Shown: piece after piece, positions 33,110 to 42,580 of the stretch
Layout: each line of letters starts with the position of its first letter
Numbering within the stretch: position 1 is the first letter of the stretch
Assembly: GCF_041765605.1 (NCBI RefSeq)
Contig: NZ_CP168900.1
Coordinates: 1 to 64,000 of the forward strand
Origin: Listeria monocytogenes
GTDB taxonomy: Bacteria; Bacillota; Bacilli; Lactobacillales; Listeriaceae
DNA: 64,000 bases
Direction of reading: 5' to 3'
Made by a program: the position numbers and the translations under genes
Notes under the pieces: model-generated
Told to the model about the DNA's origin: nothing
The model's database searches: none
What the model saw: the letters and a program-made list of their open reading frames with translations, nothing else

Positions 33110-34075
33110 TTGAACATACAAGAATCTGTCATCGGAATTGATCTAGGTGGCACTAAAATTTTAATTGGTGAAGTAACAAAAGATGGTGAGGTGCTAAATT
33201 CTAAGAGCTATCCAAGCAATACGGAGAATCAGACTAAAGCTACCGAAGTGCTGCTTGGGGCATTAGATGATTACACGCAGAATATTGGTTTTATAGCAGA
33301 AAAACAGACGAGTATTGGCGTAGGGCTCGTTGGCCGAGTGGATCACAAGTCAGGTGTTTGGTTAGAAATCGAACCAGGGAAGACGAACCCAACCCCACTT
33401 GCTGACATTTTAGAAGCGAAAACAGGGTTACCGGTAAGTCTTGGCAATGACGTAGTTTGCGCAACAATGGCCGAACAACAATTTGGTTGGGGCCGAGAAA
33501 CAAATGATTTTATTTATTTAAATATTGGAACCGGTCTTGCTGCTGGATTTGTGGTGGATGGACGTGTTACACAAGGTGGGCACTTTAATGCGGGTGAAAT
33601 CGGTCATGCTGTAGTAGATATTCATAGCGATGTACGCTGTGGCTGTGGCAGATGCGGTTGTGTGGAACGACTTGCTTCTGGCCTTGGAATTAAAGAAGAG
33701 GCGCTGAGGCATTTAAAAAACTATCCAACATCGGTACTTGCTGAAAATCAAGCAGAACTAACTGGAAAACTGGTTCTTCACGCCGCTGAGCAAAAAGATG
33801 TACTTGCGGAGAAAATCATTGATAATGCAACACTACAACTAGCCAATTTAATTATGAATTTAGTTCGTACAACCGATCCTGAATGCGTAATTTTAGGCGG
33901 TGGCGTGACGCAAAACGAACATTTTTTCCAAAAGATTTTAGCTAATCTTCAAAGCAATACAATCCGTTTTGTTACAAAAGGTGTTGTCCGCTCCAAGCTT
34001 GAGAAAGATAAAGTTGGTTTAATTGGTGCCGCAGTTATTGGAATGAAATTAGGAAATGAAGGAGGAAAAGAATGA
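33110..34075 (+). CDS. ROK-family sugar kinase (glucokinase-like)
   Basis: 321 residues from TTG, with GAGGTGGA before it. ROK proteins phosphorylate glucose, N-acetyl sugars or similar, or act as regulators. There is no N-terminal helix-turn-helix, so this is a kinase. Visible: phosphate loop GIDLGGTKILIGEV near 8-21, NIGTGLAAGFVVDG near 142-155, GEIGHAV near 163-169 and the zinc-binding CGCGRCGCVERLASG near 178-192. First gene of the operon; it overlaps the GH9 gene by four bases (ATGA). Confidence 0.9.
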   Translation: MNIQESVIGIDLGGTKILIGEVTKDGEVLNSKSYPSNTENQTKATEVLLGALDDYTQNIGFIAEKQTSIGVGLVGRVDHKSGVWLEIEPGKTNPTPLADILEAKTGLPVSLGNDVVCATMAEQQFGWGRETNDFIYLNIGTGLAAGFVVDGRVTQGGHFNAGEIGHAVVDIHSDVRCGCGRCGCVERLASGLGIKEEALRHLKNYPTSVLAENQAELTGKLVLHAAEQKDVLAEKIIDNATLQLANLIMNLVRTTDPECVILGGGVTQNEHFFQKILANLQSNTIRFVTKGVVRSKLEKDKVGLIGAAVIGMKLGNEGGKE

Positions 34076-36474
34076 AGCCAAGTATGGAACGACAAATTGC
34101 GCAAACTGGTATTATTCATCGGCCACTCCCTATTGAAACCGAGCACGCGTTAGAAACTTTAGCGAAAAAGAAACAAGTTTTATCAAGTAGGACTTTATTT
34201 AGCTCTAAACAACAAGTTTCCTTAGATTTTACACATCAAGGTGCGGGAGAATTTGCTATCTCAGAACAAGGAGAAATTAAGCTTGCTTCACCAGTCGATA
34301 TGCCACATTGGCCCGCTGGTGCTCCGGATGACGGTGATTACACCAATTTTGGTAACGTTACCATATCGACATCACTCGAAAATGAGGACTGGAGCGGCTT
34401 TAACCGTGTACGAATTCAAGTTTTTCCTTATTTTCCTGGAGTAACAAATCCCTATTTAATGATTAGTTTTAAAAACGACGGAACCGTGAAAGTGCCTGAT
34501 ATATATGGGCGAGAAGGTGTTCATGGCGTGAATTTAATCAATCATGAATGGAATGATGTCATTTTTGAAATTGAAGGTTTGCCGCGCGACCGAATGACCG
34601 AAATGAGTTTTAGCTATTACTTGAATGGCCCAGAGCGACTGACTGCTGGAACGATGGAATTATTCATTAATGAAATTAAATTAGAACAAATCAGTGAGCC
34701 GGAGATTTCCAAGGGTTGGATTCCTCAAAATAACACGCTAATTTATTCGCATAATGGCTACTCCAAAGACATGCCAAAAGTGGCGTTTTGCGCGAATAAC
34801 CATGCTGCGAGTACCTTTACAATTCACGAAAAAGAAACAGATAAAGTTGTTTTTACAGGAAAAAGTTACCAAAATACAACAGAAACTGGCAATTTCATTA
34901 TTCTTGATTTTTCTGATTTACAAACTGTGGGCAAATACTATTTGAAATTTGCGGATATGCAATCGGAAACTTTCCAAATTGGGACTTCTGAAGTGATTTG
35001 GGAATCTTCTATCTGGAAATCACTCAATTTTATTTTCTGCGAACGTTGTGGCTGTCCGGTTTTTGGTAAACATACGACTTGTCATGCGGATATTATTGCT
35101 GAACATGATGGCAAACAGCTGTCATTTAATGGAGGCTGGCACGATGCGGGAGATGTTTCACAGCAACTCATTCAAACAGCGGAAGTAACGATGGCTTTAT
35201 ATGAAATGGCTGCGAGTTTACCTGATAAAGAGGAAGCGTTGCGAATGCGTCTTTTAGAAGAAGGCGAGTGGGGACTAGATTTTATTTTGAAAACGCGCTT
35301 CGGAGACGGTTTTAGGGCCACTAGTGCTGGTATGACGAGATGGACAGATGGACTTGTTGGTGGCATGGATGACGCTATTGCGCGCGTTCACAATCAAGCT
35401 TATGAGAACTTTTATTGTGCCGGTATTGAAGCCTATATCGGCAGCCAAATTACGGATAATGCTACTATGCAGAATCATTTGCTGAGAATCGCGGAAGAGG
35501 ATTTACTTTTTGCGATAGAGGAGCTCGAAAAACACGGAACAAGTCAAAAACCGATTTTCTGGGAGCATACGTATCAAACCTCGGAAAGTTTATATTATGC
35601 GACAGCTTCTTGGGCGGCTTCAATGGTTTATCAACTAACAGACAAAGAAATTTATGCGGAAAAAGCAGCCGAGTGGTTAGATTTGATGTTAGAAGCGCAA
35701 GAAACAGCTGGGGTTAAAGACAGCGAAACTAGTGAACTTTACAAAGGATTTTTCTACCGCGATAAAACGCACAAAGTTATTCAGCATTTTAATCATCAAG
35801 CGCGCGAACATCTTTATTTACTTGCACTTGAGGCGGCACTTGAAACGCAACCAGCGCATTCAGAAAAACAAACTTGGAAGCAATCAGTCGAAATGTACGG
35901 TGATTACTTGAAAAAAGTAACACGTTTCACTAAACCATATCCGCTGATTCCGGCAGGGCTTTACAAAAAAGACGAGTATTTAGACGAAGCAAGTTTCCAC
36001 TTACAACATTTACTCATTGATGAACGAGCGATAGAAGAATACCAATTGCAATTTGAGCAAGGTATCAAAATAAACGATGAGATAGCTTTACGAAAATTCC
36101 CAATTTGGTTCTCATTTAGAGGTAATAACGCTATTTTACTTTCAGCAGGAAAAGCGGCATCGATTGCTGGGAAAATTTTGCAAGATAAGGCGCTTCTGGA
36201 CATTGCGGAAGGTCAATTGCAGTGGGTAATTGGTATGAATCCATTTGGACAATCAATGATGCACGGCGAAGGTTACCGCTACGCACAGCAATATAGTGTG
36301 CTGAATGGCGAAATCACAGGGGAAATACCAGTCGGAATGGAAACTTTTAGAAATGAAGATGAACCATACTGGCCGGAGTTTAATAATGCAACTTATAAGG
36401 AAGTTTGGGTCGGTAATGCCGGCAAATGGATGTCAATTGTAGCAGGTTTAAACAAAATAACAGGAAAGTCATAG
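34072..36474 (+). CDS. Cytoplasmic GH9-family glycoside hydrolase
   Basis: 800 residues. Glycoside hydrolase family 9, which includes endoglucanases and exo-acting glucosidases or glucosaminidases. The N-terminal 220 residues are beta-rich, followed by a CelD-type Ig-like domain (about 225-305) and the alpha/alpha barrel. The catalytic-base motif GGWHDAGDVSQQ lies near 351-362 and the C-terminal catalytic region YKEVWVGNAGKW near 780. There is no signal peptide, so it should act on imported, probably phosphorylated, oligosaccharide. Flanked by a ROK kinase and a PTS EIIC in one operon. A LacI operator copy lies inside the gene. Confidence 0.85.
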   Translation: MKPSMERQIAQTGIIHRPLPIETEHALETLAKKKQVLSSRTLFSSKQQVSLDFTHQGAGEFAISEQGEIKLASPVDMPHWPAGAPDDGDYTNFGNVTISTSLENEDWSGFNRVRIQVFPYFPGVTNPYLMISFKNDGTVKVPDIYGREGVHGVNLINHEWNDVIFEIEGLPRDRMTEMSFSYYLNGPERLTAGTMELFINEIKLEQISEPEISKGWIPQNNTLIYSHNGYSKDMPKVAFCANNHAASTFTIHEKETDKVVFTGKSYQNTTETGNFIILDFSDLQTVGKYYLKFADMQSETFQIGTSEVIWESSIWKSLNFIFCERCGCPVFGKHTTCHADIIAEHDGKQLSFNGGWHDAGDVSQQLIQTAEVTMALYEMAASLPDKEEALRMRLLEEGEWGLDFILKTRFGDGFRATSAGMTRWTDGLVGGMDDAIARVHNQAYENFYCAGIEAYIGSQITDNATMQNHLLRIAEEDLLFAIEELEKHGTSQKPIFWEHTYQTSESLYYATASWAASMVYQLTDKEIYAEKAAEWLDLMLEAQETAGVKDSETSELYKGFFYRDKTHKVIQHFNHQAREHLYLLALEAALETQPAHSEKQTWKQSVEMYGDYLKKVTRFTKPYPLIPAGLYKKDEYLDEASFHLQHLLIDERAIEEYQLQFEQGIKINDEIALRKFPIWFSFRGNNAILLSAGKAASIAGKILQDKALLDIAEGQLQWVIGMNPFGQSMMHGEGYRYAQQYSVLNGEITGEIPVGMETFRNEDEPYWPEFNNATYKEVWVGNAGKWMSIVAGLNKITGKS
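34350..34363. promoter_or_regulatory. Possible intragenic LacI operator O3
   Basis: Perfect palindrome TGGTAACGTTACCA within codons about 93-98 of the GH9 gene, identical to O2 and 1271 bp downstream of it. Confidence 0.6.
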
Positions 36475-36486
36475 GAGGACAAAAAA

Positions 36487-37845
36487 ATGAGTTCAGAGAG
36501 AAGTTTATCTAGCCGATTTATTGAAGGATTATCAATTTTTGCCCAAAAAATTTCATCGCAAAAGCATATCATGGCAATTCGTGATGGCTTTGCAGCAATG
36601 ATTCCGATTACGATTATTGCCGCATTTTTCTTGCTTGTAAATAACGTGTTACTTCAACCAGAAAATGGTCTGCTTAAATTCATTCCAAACGTAGAAAATT
36701 ATTTAGGTGTAGGTATTCAAGTCTATAACGCGACACTTGGTATTATGGCGATTTTAGCCGCATTCTTAATTGGTAACTTTTTAGCTAAATCATACGGGAT
36801 GGAAGGTCGTACGGAAGGGGTTATTGCAGTAGCAGCATATGTCGTTTTGATCCCAGCATCTTCACATTTAATGTCGGTTGACGGTAAAGCTTTTGAGGCT
36901 GGCGGCGTTTTAACCCAAGAAATGACAAGTTCGACAGGAATGTTCCTTGCAATCATCGCTGCTTTAGTCAGTGTTACCATGCTTGCGAAATTCTCGAAAA
37001 GCAAAAAATTAAAAATTTCTATGCCTGAAAGTGTTCCACCAGCAATTGCAAAATCATTTAACATTTTAATTCCATCTTTCTTAGTTCTAAGTATCTTAGC
37101 AATTATCGAAGTACTTGTAGTTAGTTTTGTATCAATGAGTATTCCAGAAATTATCGTAAAAGTACTACAAATTCCATTAGTTGGCGGTTTCCAAACGCTA
37201 CCAGGGATTCTACTTTATGTGTTCTTAGCGGGATTCTTATGGGTCTTCGGTATTCACGGCGCGTTCGTACTAGGCGCGATTTCCGGGCCAGTACTTTTAA
37301 CTTCCTTGCAACAAAATATTGATGCAGTGAATGCAAGTACAGCTCTACCAAACATTGTTACACAACCGTTTTTAGACGCTTTTGTATACATGGGTGGAGG
37401 CGGAACCATCATCTGTTTAGTTATCGCGATTTTCATTGCTTCTAAACGACCGGATCACCGTATGGTCACAAAATTCGGCTTAATTCCGAGTATATTCAAC
37501 GTCAGCGAACCACTAATGTTCGGTCTGCCAGTTGTATTCAACCCGATTTATGGTATTCCATTAGTTATTGCACCTCTAGCTTCGACTGCTATGGCATACT
37601 TCGCAACTTCATGGGGCTGGATTAGCCAAACTTACATCTTGATTCCGTGGGTGACGCCACCAGTGCTTTCTGGTTATCTTGCGACAGGTGGAGACATTCG
37701 CGCGTCCATCCTTCAAATCGCAATTATTATCGTTGGAACACTGATTTACCTACCATTTGTACTCGTAGCAAACCGCGCGTATGTTTTAGAACAAAAAGCT
37801 GCTGGGAAAGTAGAAGCAGAAACAGTAACGAATGGAGAAGTTTAA
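36487..37845 (+). CDS. PTS cellobiose/lactose-family EIIC component
   Basis: 452 residues, about ten membrane helices, EIIC of the Lac family (cellobiose/chitobiose/lichenan type). Contains FGIHGAFVLGAISGPVL near 257-273 and VSEPLMFGLPVVFNP near 338-352, the conserved sugar-binding loop. AGGAGG precedes the start. No EIIA or EIIB is encoded nearby, so the phosphoryl donors must come from another locus. The downstream SIS gene starts at its stop. Confidence 0.9.
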   Translation: MSSERSLSSRFIEGLSIFAQKISSQKHIMAIRDGFAAMIPITIIAAFFLLVNNVLLQPENGLLKFIPNVENYLGVGIQVYNATLGIMAILAAFLIGNFLAKSYGMEGRTEGVIAVAAYVVLIPASSHLMSVDGKAFEAGGVLTQEMTSSTGMFLAIIAALVSVTMLAKFSKSKKLKISMPESVPPAIAKSFNILIPSFLVLSILAIIEVLVVSFVSMSIPEIIVKVLQIPLVGGFQTLPGILLYVFLAGFLWVFGIHGAFVLGAISGPVLLTSLQQNIDAVNASTALPNIVTQPFLDAFVYMGGGGTIICLVIAIFIASKRPDHRMVTKFGLIPSIFNVSEPLMFGLPVVFNPIYGIPLVIAPLASTAMAYFATSWGWISQTYILIPWVTPPVLSGYLATGGDIRASILQIAIIIVGTLIYLPFVLVANRAYVLEQKAAGKVEAETVTNGEV

Positions 37846-37846
37846 A

Positions 37847-38932
37847 ATGAAACCAACAATGATGACGTATATTAATGAAGAAGAGGAAATGTGTCGAGCA
37901 ATTTTAGCAGATTTCCAAACAAATGCAGAAAAACTAGAATCACTCGTAAAAAATGGCGCAAAAGAATGGCTAATTTTAGCAACTGGATCAAGTTTAAATG
38001 CAGCTCAAAGCGCCAAATATTACATTGAAAATCTAGCCGATGTCCGCATTACAATTGAAGAACCGTTCAACCATTTATATTATGAAAAATTATCAAGTCA
38101 TCTAGATTTGGTCATCGGAATTTCGCAAAGTGGCCAAAGCACATCGACTATCTCCGCGTTAGAACGAGTGAAAAAAGAAGCTTCTGTGCCAGTAGTGGCG
38201 CTAACTAGTGATGTAACGAGTGAAATTGCTGAGTTTGCAGATATTACACTTGATATCGGCTCCGGAAAAGAACGAGTTGGCTACGTAACAAAAGGTTTTA
38301 CAGCAACTGTTCTAACATTGATGCTCGCAGGACTTCATTTTGCTTACAAAACAGCGCAAATTGATGAAACAAGGTTCAATGATGAAATCAACGCATTTAG
38401 CCGGGCGACGGATGCAATCCCGGAAACTATCGCTAAAACAGAGGCATTTTATGAAAAATGGCAAGAAGAATTTGCTGCCGCACCGAAGTTCACAGCTATT
38501 GGATATGGTCCAACTGTTGGAACGTGCAAAGAATTTGAAACAAAATTCTCAGAAACTGTTCGCGTGCCATCTCAAGGCCTTGATTTAGAAGCATTTATGC
38601 ATGGCCCATATTTAGAAGTAAATCCACAGCATAGAATATTCTTCTTAGAGACAAAAAGTGAAGTTACCGAGCGATTAGTTTTGTTACGCGATTATGAATC
38701 TAAATACACGCCGTTTACGTATACAGTTAAATTTGGAACAACTGAAAACGAACGAACATTAGGGATACCAGCGGATTTAGACGAATTCCAAGCACCGTTT
38801 CTAATGATTCTGCCTTTCCAAATCTTAGCGCATCACATTGCGGAGTTGAAAGGAAACAAATTAACAGAACGTATCTACACAGACTTTGGCGTAGCAATGA
38901 AGAGTAAAACAAAACCAGGAGACTATGCTTAA
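37847..38932 (+). CDS. SIS-domain protein (GlmS/FrlB-like isomerase or deglycase)
   Basis: 361 residues with two SIS domains (about 35-165 and 205-345), resembling the isomerase half of glucosamine-6-phosphate synthase but without the glutaminase domain. Visible: LATGSSLNAAQSAKYYIEN near 45-63 and GISQSGQSTSTISALERV near 90-107. Proteins of this shape deaminate, isomerise or deglycate amino-sugar phosphates. Start set at ATG 37847, after GGAG at 37834; an in-frame ATG at 37832 lies inside that site. Last gene of the LacI-controlled operon. Confidence 0.83.
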   Translation: MKPTMMTYINEEEEMCRAILADFQTNAEKLESLVKNGAKEWLILATGSSLNAAQSAKYYIENLADVRITIEEPFNHLYYEKLSSHLDLVIGISQSGQSTSTISALERVKKEASVPVVALTSDVTSEIAEFADITLDIGSGKERVGYVTKGFTATVLTLMLAGLHFAYKTAQIDETRFNDEINAFSRATDAIPETIAKTEAFYEKWQEEFAAAPKFTAIGYGPTVGTCKEFETKFSETVRVPSQGLDLEAFMHGPYLEVNPQHRIFFLETKSEVTERLVLLRDYESKYTPFTYTVKFGTTENERTLGIPADLDEFQAPFLMILPFQILAHHIAELKGNKLTERIYTDFGVAMKSKTKPGDYA

Positions 38933-38940
38933 ATTTACCA

Positions 38941-38987
38941 AAAGACTGGAAAAACCCAAAATGTATAGGGTTTTCCAGTCTTTTTTC
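38941..38987 (+). terminator. Terminator of the LacI-controlled operon
   Basis: Long stem AAAGACTGGAAAAACCC (38941-38957) with GGGTTTTCCAGTCTTT (38968-38983) and a T-run. Confidence 0.95.
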
Positions 38988-39120
38988 GCTCATATGGGAA
39001 AACTAATAGCAATTAATTGTTAAGAATTAGTAAATACATCACAAGTCTGATACAAGCAATGTTGATTTGTGGTAGAATGGAATTTGAGTTTTTAAAAAAA
39101 GAAGAGGAAGTGAGTACCTG

Positions 39121-39780
39121 GTGGATTTTATTACCTACATCATTGATTTCATTTTACACATTGACCAACATTTAGTTGAGATTATAAATAATTTTGGAAT
39201 TTGGACTTACATCATTTTGTTCTTGATTGTTTTTATAGAAACTGGATTGGTAGTATTTCCGTTTTTACCAGGAGATTCATTACTTTTTGCGGCCGGAGCA
39301 TTATCCGTATTAGATGGTTCAATCTTACATATTGTTCCCCTAATCATTACTTTATGGTTAGCAGCGGTTCTAGGTGACACAGTGAACTACCATATCGGTA
39401 AAAAAATTGGCACATCGATACCAGAAGATAGCTGGTTTGGAAAACTAATCAACAAAGAAAAGATGGAAAAAGCAGAGGCGTTCTTCAATAAACATGGTGG
39501 AAAAACAATTTTTATTGCTAGATTTATGCCATTCATTCGTACCTTTGCGCCGTTCGTAGCTGGAGCAAGCCGTATGAATTATCGTTATTTCTTAAATTAT
39601 AATATTTTAGGAGCGACTGTTTGGGTATTACTTTGTACGCTCGCGGGTTACTTCTTCGGAAACTTCCCGATTGTAAAAGACAACTTCTCGTTAGTAGTAA
39701 TCGGAATTATCGTAGTTTCCGTTATCCCAATGGTAGTTTCGTTCATTAAAAGTAAAATGGACAAAAAAAGCGCAGAATAA
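39121..39780 (+). CDS. DedA/SNARE-associated family membrane protein
   Basis: 219 residues from GTG. DedA proteins are transporters or flippases linked to membrane homeostasis. Visible: FLIVFIETGLVVFPFLPGDSLLFAAGALS near 34-62 and the signature GGKTIFIARFMPFIRTFAPFVAGASRMNYRYFL near 125-157, with the conserved Glu and two Arg. Four to five membrane helices. AAGAGGAAG lies upstream of the GTG. The gene has its own terminator, which overlaps its stop codon. Confidence 0.9.
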   Translation: MDFITYIIDFILHIDQHLVEIINNFGIWTYIILFLIVFIETGLVVFPFLPGDSLLFAAGALSVLDGSILHIVPLIITLWLAAVLGDTVNYHIGKKIGTSIPEDSWFGKLINKEKMEKAEAFFNKHGGKTIFIARFMPFIRTFAPFVAGASRMNYRYFLNYNILGATVWVLLCTLAGYFFGNFPIVKDNFSLVVIGIIVVSVIPMVVSFIKSKMDKKSAE

Positions 39781-39796
39781 TTTCTGTGCTTTTTTA
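39767..39796 (+). terminator. Terminator overlapping the dedA stop
   Basis: AAAGCGCAGAA (39767-39777) pairs with TTCTGTGCTTT (39782-39792), with a G-U pair and a T-run. Confidence 0.88.
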
Positions 39797-39863
39797 TTTC
39801 CCGGGAAATCTTTCGCATAAATAATAAACTTTTAGGGTAACTAATTAGGAAGAGGTGATGAAA

Positions 39864-41090
39864 ATGGAAAAAGCATTGAACATTACATCCGAAATTGGCA
39901 AACTCCAGACAGTTCTTGTAAAAAGACCGGGTTCTGAACTTGAAAATATTACACCGGAATATCTCGAATCCCTGTTATTTGACGATATACCATACTTGAA
40001 AATGATGCAGAAGGAACATGATTTTTTTGTTAAAACAATGCAAGGTTCGAATATCGAAGTGCTTTACTTAGAAAAACTGGCCGCTGAAGCTTTGCGAGCA
40101 GCTAACAATAAAGAATCTTTTTTAACAAAAATAATTAAAGAATCCAATCAAATGGACGAAAGCGCGTTATATGTGCGAGATTATTTGATGTCTTTTGATG
40201 AAGAAGAAATGATTAGCAAATTGATGTCTGGTTTGAAAAAATCAGAAATTCCGGAGCGGAAAAAGAAACATTTAAATGAAATGATGGATGAACAATATCC
40301 ATTTTTCCTAGACCCGTTGCCAAATTTGTATTTCACCCGAGATCCAGCAGCTGTTATTGGAAACGGTGTAACGATCAATAAAATGTTTCAGCCAGCAAGA
40401 AGGCGAGAGTCAATGTTTATTGAGCTGATTTTAAAACATCATCCTCGTTTTAGTAATCAAGAAATACCAGTGTGGTCAGGTCGCGAGGAGCCATTTTCTT
40501 TAGAAGGTGGAGATGAGTTGGTTCTCACTGAAGAAACTATTCTTGTCGGCGTATCTGAGCGAACAGACGCGCGAGCTGTCGAACGGCTTGCGGAAAGTTT
40601 ATTTAGCCGTTCTCCAAAAATTAAACGAGTTTTAGCAGTTGAAATTCCAGAAACAAGGTCATTTATGCATTTGGACACGGTTTTCACAATGGTCAATTAT
40701 GCGCAGTTCACGATTCATCCAGCAATTCAAAATCAACAAGGAGAACTCAATATTTATATTTTAGAAAAAAGCGAGAATGGACTGGATATCACTCCACGTA
40801 GAGATTTCAAGCGTGTGATTGCGGAAGTTTTGGGGGAGCCAGAAGTTGATTTTATTCCTTGTGGTGGAGAAGATGTAATTGTTTCTGCGCGGGAACAATG
40901 GAATGATGGGGCAAATACGCTTGCAATTGCTCCTGGAGAAGTAATTACATATGATCGAAATCAAGTATCAAACGATCTTTTAAGAAGTGCGGGTATAAAG
41001 GTTCATGAAGTAATTAGTTCGGAGCTTTCTAGAGGTCGTGGTGGGCCAAGATGTATGACAATGCCGCTATCTAGAGAAAATCTAAAATAG
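39864..41090 (+). CDS. arcA: Arginine deiminase
   Basis: 408 residues. Converts arginine to citrulline and ammonia, supporting acid tolerance and, with other enzymes, ATP formation. Visible: [20 protein letters not shown] at the N-terminus, the substrate-binding [10 protein letters not shown] near 156-165, [10 protein letters not shown] near 271-280 and the catalytic Cys in [11 protein letters not shown] near 391-401. In-frame GTG 39855 and ATG 39858 lie too close to the AGGAAGAGG site, so ATG 39864 is chosen. No arcB, arcC or arcD lies next to it, and no agmatine-deiminase genes precede it. Confidence 0.95.
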   Translation: MEKALNITSEIGKLQTVLVKRPGSELENITPEYLESLLFDDIPYLKMMQKEHDFFVKTMQGSNIEVLYLEKLAAEALRAANNKESFLTKIIKESNQMDESALYVRDYLMSFDEEEMISKLMSGLKKSEIPERKKKHLNEMMDEQYPFFLDPLPNLYFTRDPAAVIGNGVTINKMFQPARRRESMFIELILKHHPRFSNQEIPVWSGREEPFSLEGGDELVLTEETILVGVSERTDARAVERLAESLFSRSPKIKRVLAVEIPETRSFMHLDTVFTMVNYAQFTIHPAIQNQQGELNIYILEKSENGLDITPRRDFKRVIAEVLGEPEVDFIPCGGEDVIVSAREQWNDGANTLAIAPGEVITYDRNQVSNDLLRSAGIKVHEVISSELSRGRGGPRCMTMPLSRENLK

Positions 41091-41199
41091 GCTTTAAAAA
41101 ACGAGAATTCCCTTTCAAAATGCGACTTTCGCTAAAAGTATTGTCGGCTATTTTGGGATGTGCTATAGTGTTTTCAAACCAGAATTTTCAAGAAATATC

Positions 41200-41228
41200 T
41201 TGCTGGTTAGTTTGCGCTATGATATAAT
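41200..41228 (+). promoter_or_regulatory. Promoter of rpsF-ssb-rpsR
   Basis: TTGCTG (41200-41205), 17-base spacer, TATAAT (41223-41228) with an extended TGA just before it. Start expected near 41235. Confidence 0.8.
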
Positions 41229-41299
41229 ATTTTATTGTGAGTAATTATAAATTATTCCTTGCTCGCTCTTGATTTTAAGGCTTGCTAAAGGCAGTCTGA

Positions 41300-41360
41300 A
41301 TTTCAGGGATATGGTGTGGTTTCATGCTATATCAGAGCCGCTTAAGACCACAAGGAGGTG
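41300..41360 (+). promoter_or_regulatory. Ribosomal S6:S18 leader motif (autoregulatory mRNA element)
   Basis: In the leader, TGTGGT (41315-41320) pairs with ACCACA (41347-41352), enclosing a conserved-looking CCG at 41338-41340. GATAT/ATATC (41309-41313, 41329-41333) can form an alternative helix. The closing helix lies next to AAGGAGG. This fits the leader known in many bacteria, in which the S6:S18 complex binds a CCG-containing bulge and represses rpsF translation. Identified by shape and position, not by a covariance search. Confidence 0.65.
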
Positions 41361-41368
41361 TAGAGTAG

Positions 41369-41662
41369 ATGGCTAGAAAGTACGAAATTATGTACATCAT
41401 TCGCCCAAACATTGAAGAAGATGAGAAAAAAGCTGTTGTAGAACGCTTTGACGGAATCTTAACTGAAAATGGTGCGGAGATCATCGAATCAAAAGAATGG
41501 GGTAAACGTCGCTTAGCATACGAAATTAATGACTATCGTGATGGTTTTTACCACATCGTGAAATTAAACGCTGATAAAGCAGATTCTATCAACGAATTTG
41601 ACCGTTTAGCTAAAATTTCTGATGATATCATTCGTCATATGGTAATTAAAGAAGAAGCATAA
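41369..41662 (+). CDS. rpsF: 30S ribosomal protein S6
   Basis: 97 residues. S6 binds S18 in the platform of the small subunit. N-terminal [19 protein letters not shown] and [11 protein letters not shown] near 47-57 are conserved. A strong AAGGAGGTG site precedes it. First gene of rpsF-ssb-rpsR. Confidence 0.98.
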
Positions 41663-41717
41663 GAATTTATTCAAGGCTAGGACCTTGATTTACTAAACGA
41701 GAGGAGGTTGGTTTTGC

Positions 41718-42254
41718 ATGATGAATCGTGTAGTACTTGTAGGACGCTTAACAAAAGATCCTGAATTACGTTACACTCCAGCAGGCGTGGCTGTTGCGAC
41801 TTTTACATTAGCTGTAAATCGTACTTTCACTAACCAACAAGGAGAACGAGAAGCCGACTTTATTAATTGTGTTGTTTGGCGTAAACCGGCAGAAAACGTT
41901 GCTAATTTCCTGAAGAAGGGAAGCATGGCAGGCGTTGATGGTCGTGTTCAAACTCGTAATTACGAGGGGAACGACGGCAAACGTGTTTATGTGACTGAAA
42001 TTGTAGCAGAGAGCGTTCAATTCCTTGAACCGCGTAATTCTAATGGCGGTGGCGGAAATAACTATCAAAGTGGCAATAACAACAATAATTATAATAGCGG
42101 TGGAAATAACTTCGGACAAGCACCTACAAATAACGGTGGATTCGGACAGGACCAGCAACAATCTCAAAATCAAAATTATCAATCCACTAACAATGATCCT
42201 TTTGCAAGTGATGGTAAGCCAATCGACATTTCTGATGACGATTTGCCATTCTAA
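41718..42254 (+). CDS. ssb: Single-stranded DNA-binding protein
   Basis: 178 residues. Protects single-stranded DNA and recruits replication and repair partners. OB fold at about 1-110 ([33 protein letters not shown]), then a low-complexity linker rich in Gly, Asn and Gln (about 111-165), and the acidic partner-binding tip DISDDDLPF. Two adjacent ATGs; the first is used. Preceded by GAGAGGAGG. Confidence 0.97.
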
Positions 42255-42297
42255 AATCATTTTAGCGGTTTGAACTTTAAGATAGGAGGAACTTTCA

Positions 42298-42537
42298 ATG
42301 GCTGGAGGACGCAGAGGCGGACGCCGTCGGAAAAAAGTATGTTACTTTACTTCCAATGGTATTACGCATATCGACTATAAAGATGTAGAACTTCTTAAAA
42401 AATTCGTTTCCGAACGTGGTAAAATTTTACCTCGTCGTGTAACTGGAACAAGCGCTAAATATCAACGTAAACTTACTGTTGCTATCAAACGCTCACGCCA
42501 AATGGCATTACTACCATTTGTTGCTGAAGAAAAATAA
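42298..42537 (+). CDS. rpsR: 30S ribosomal protein S18
   Basis: 79 residues. Partner of S6 in the small-subunit platform. The basic N-terminus [15 protein letters not shown] and the conserved [33 protein letters not shown] are typical. AGGAGG precedes the ATG; a terminator follows. Confidence 0.98.
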   Translation: MAGGRRGGRRRKKVCYFTSNGITHIDYKDVELLKKFVSERGKILPRRVTGTSAKYQRKLTVAIKRSRQMALLPFVAEEK

Positions 42538-42548
42538 GTTAATTTTAG

Positions 42549-42580
42549 CAGTCTAGAATTTATTTCTAGGCTGTTTTTTA
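42549..42580 (+). terminator. Terminator after rpsR
   Basis: CAGTCTAGAA (42550-42559) pairs with TTCTAGGCTG (42564-42573), with a G-U pair and a T6 run. Confidence 0.88.

Noticed and set aside
39835-39840. GGGTAA as a possible sigma-B -10 box before arcA
   Set aside because: No GTTT-like -35 box at the required spacing was found, so I did not list it, although arcA is reported as stress-regulated in Listeria.
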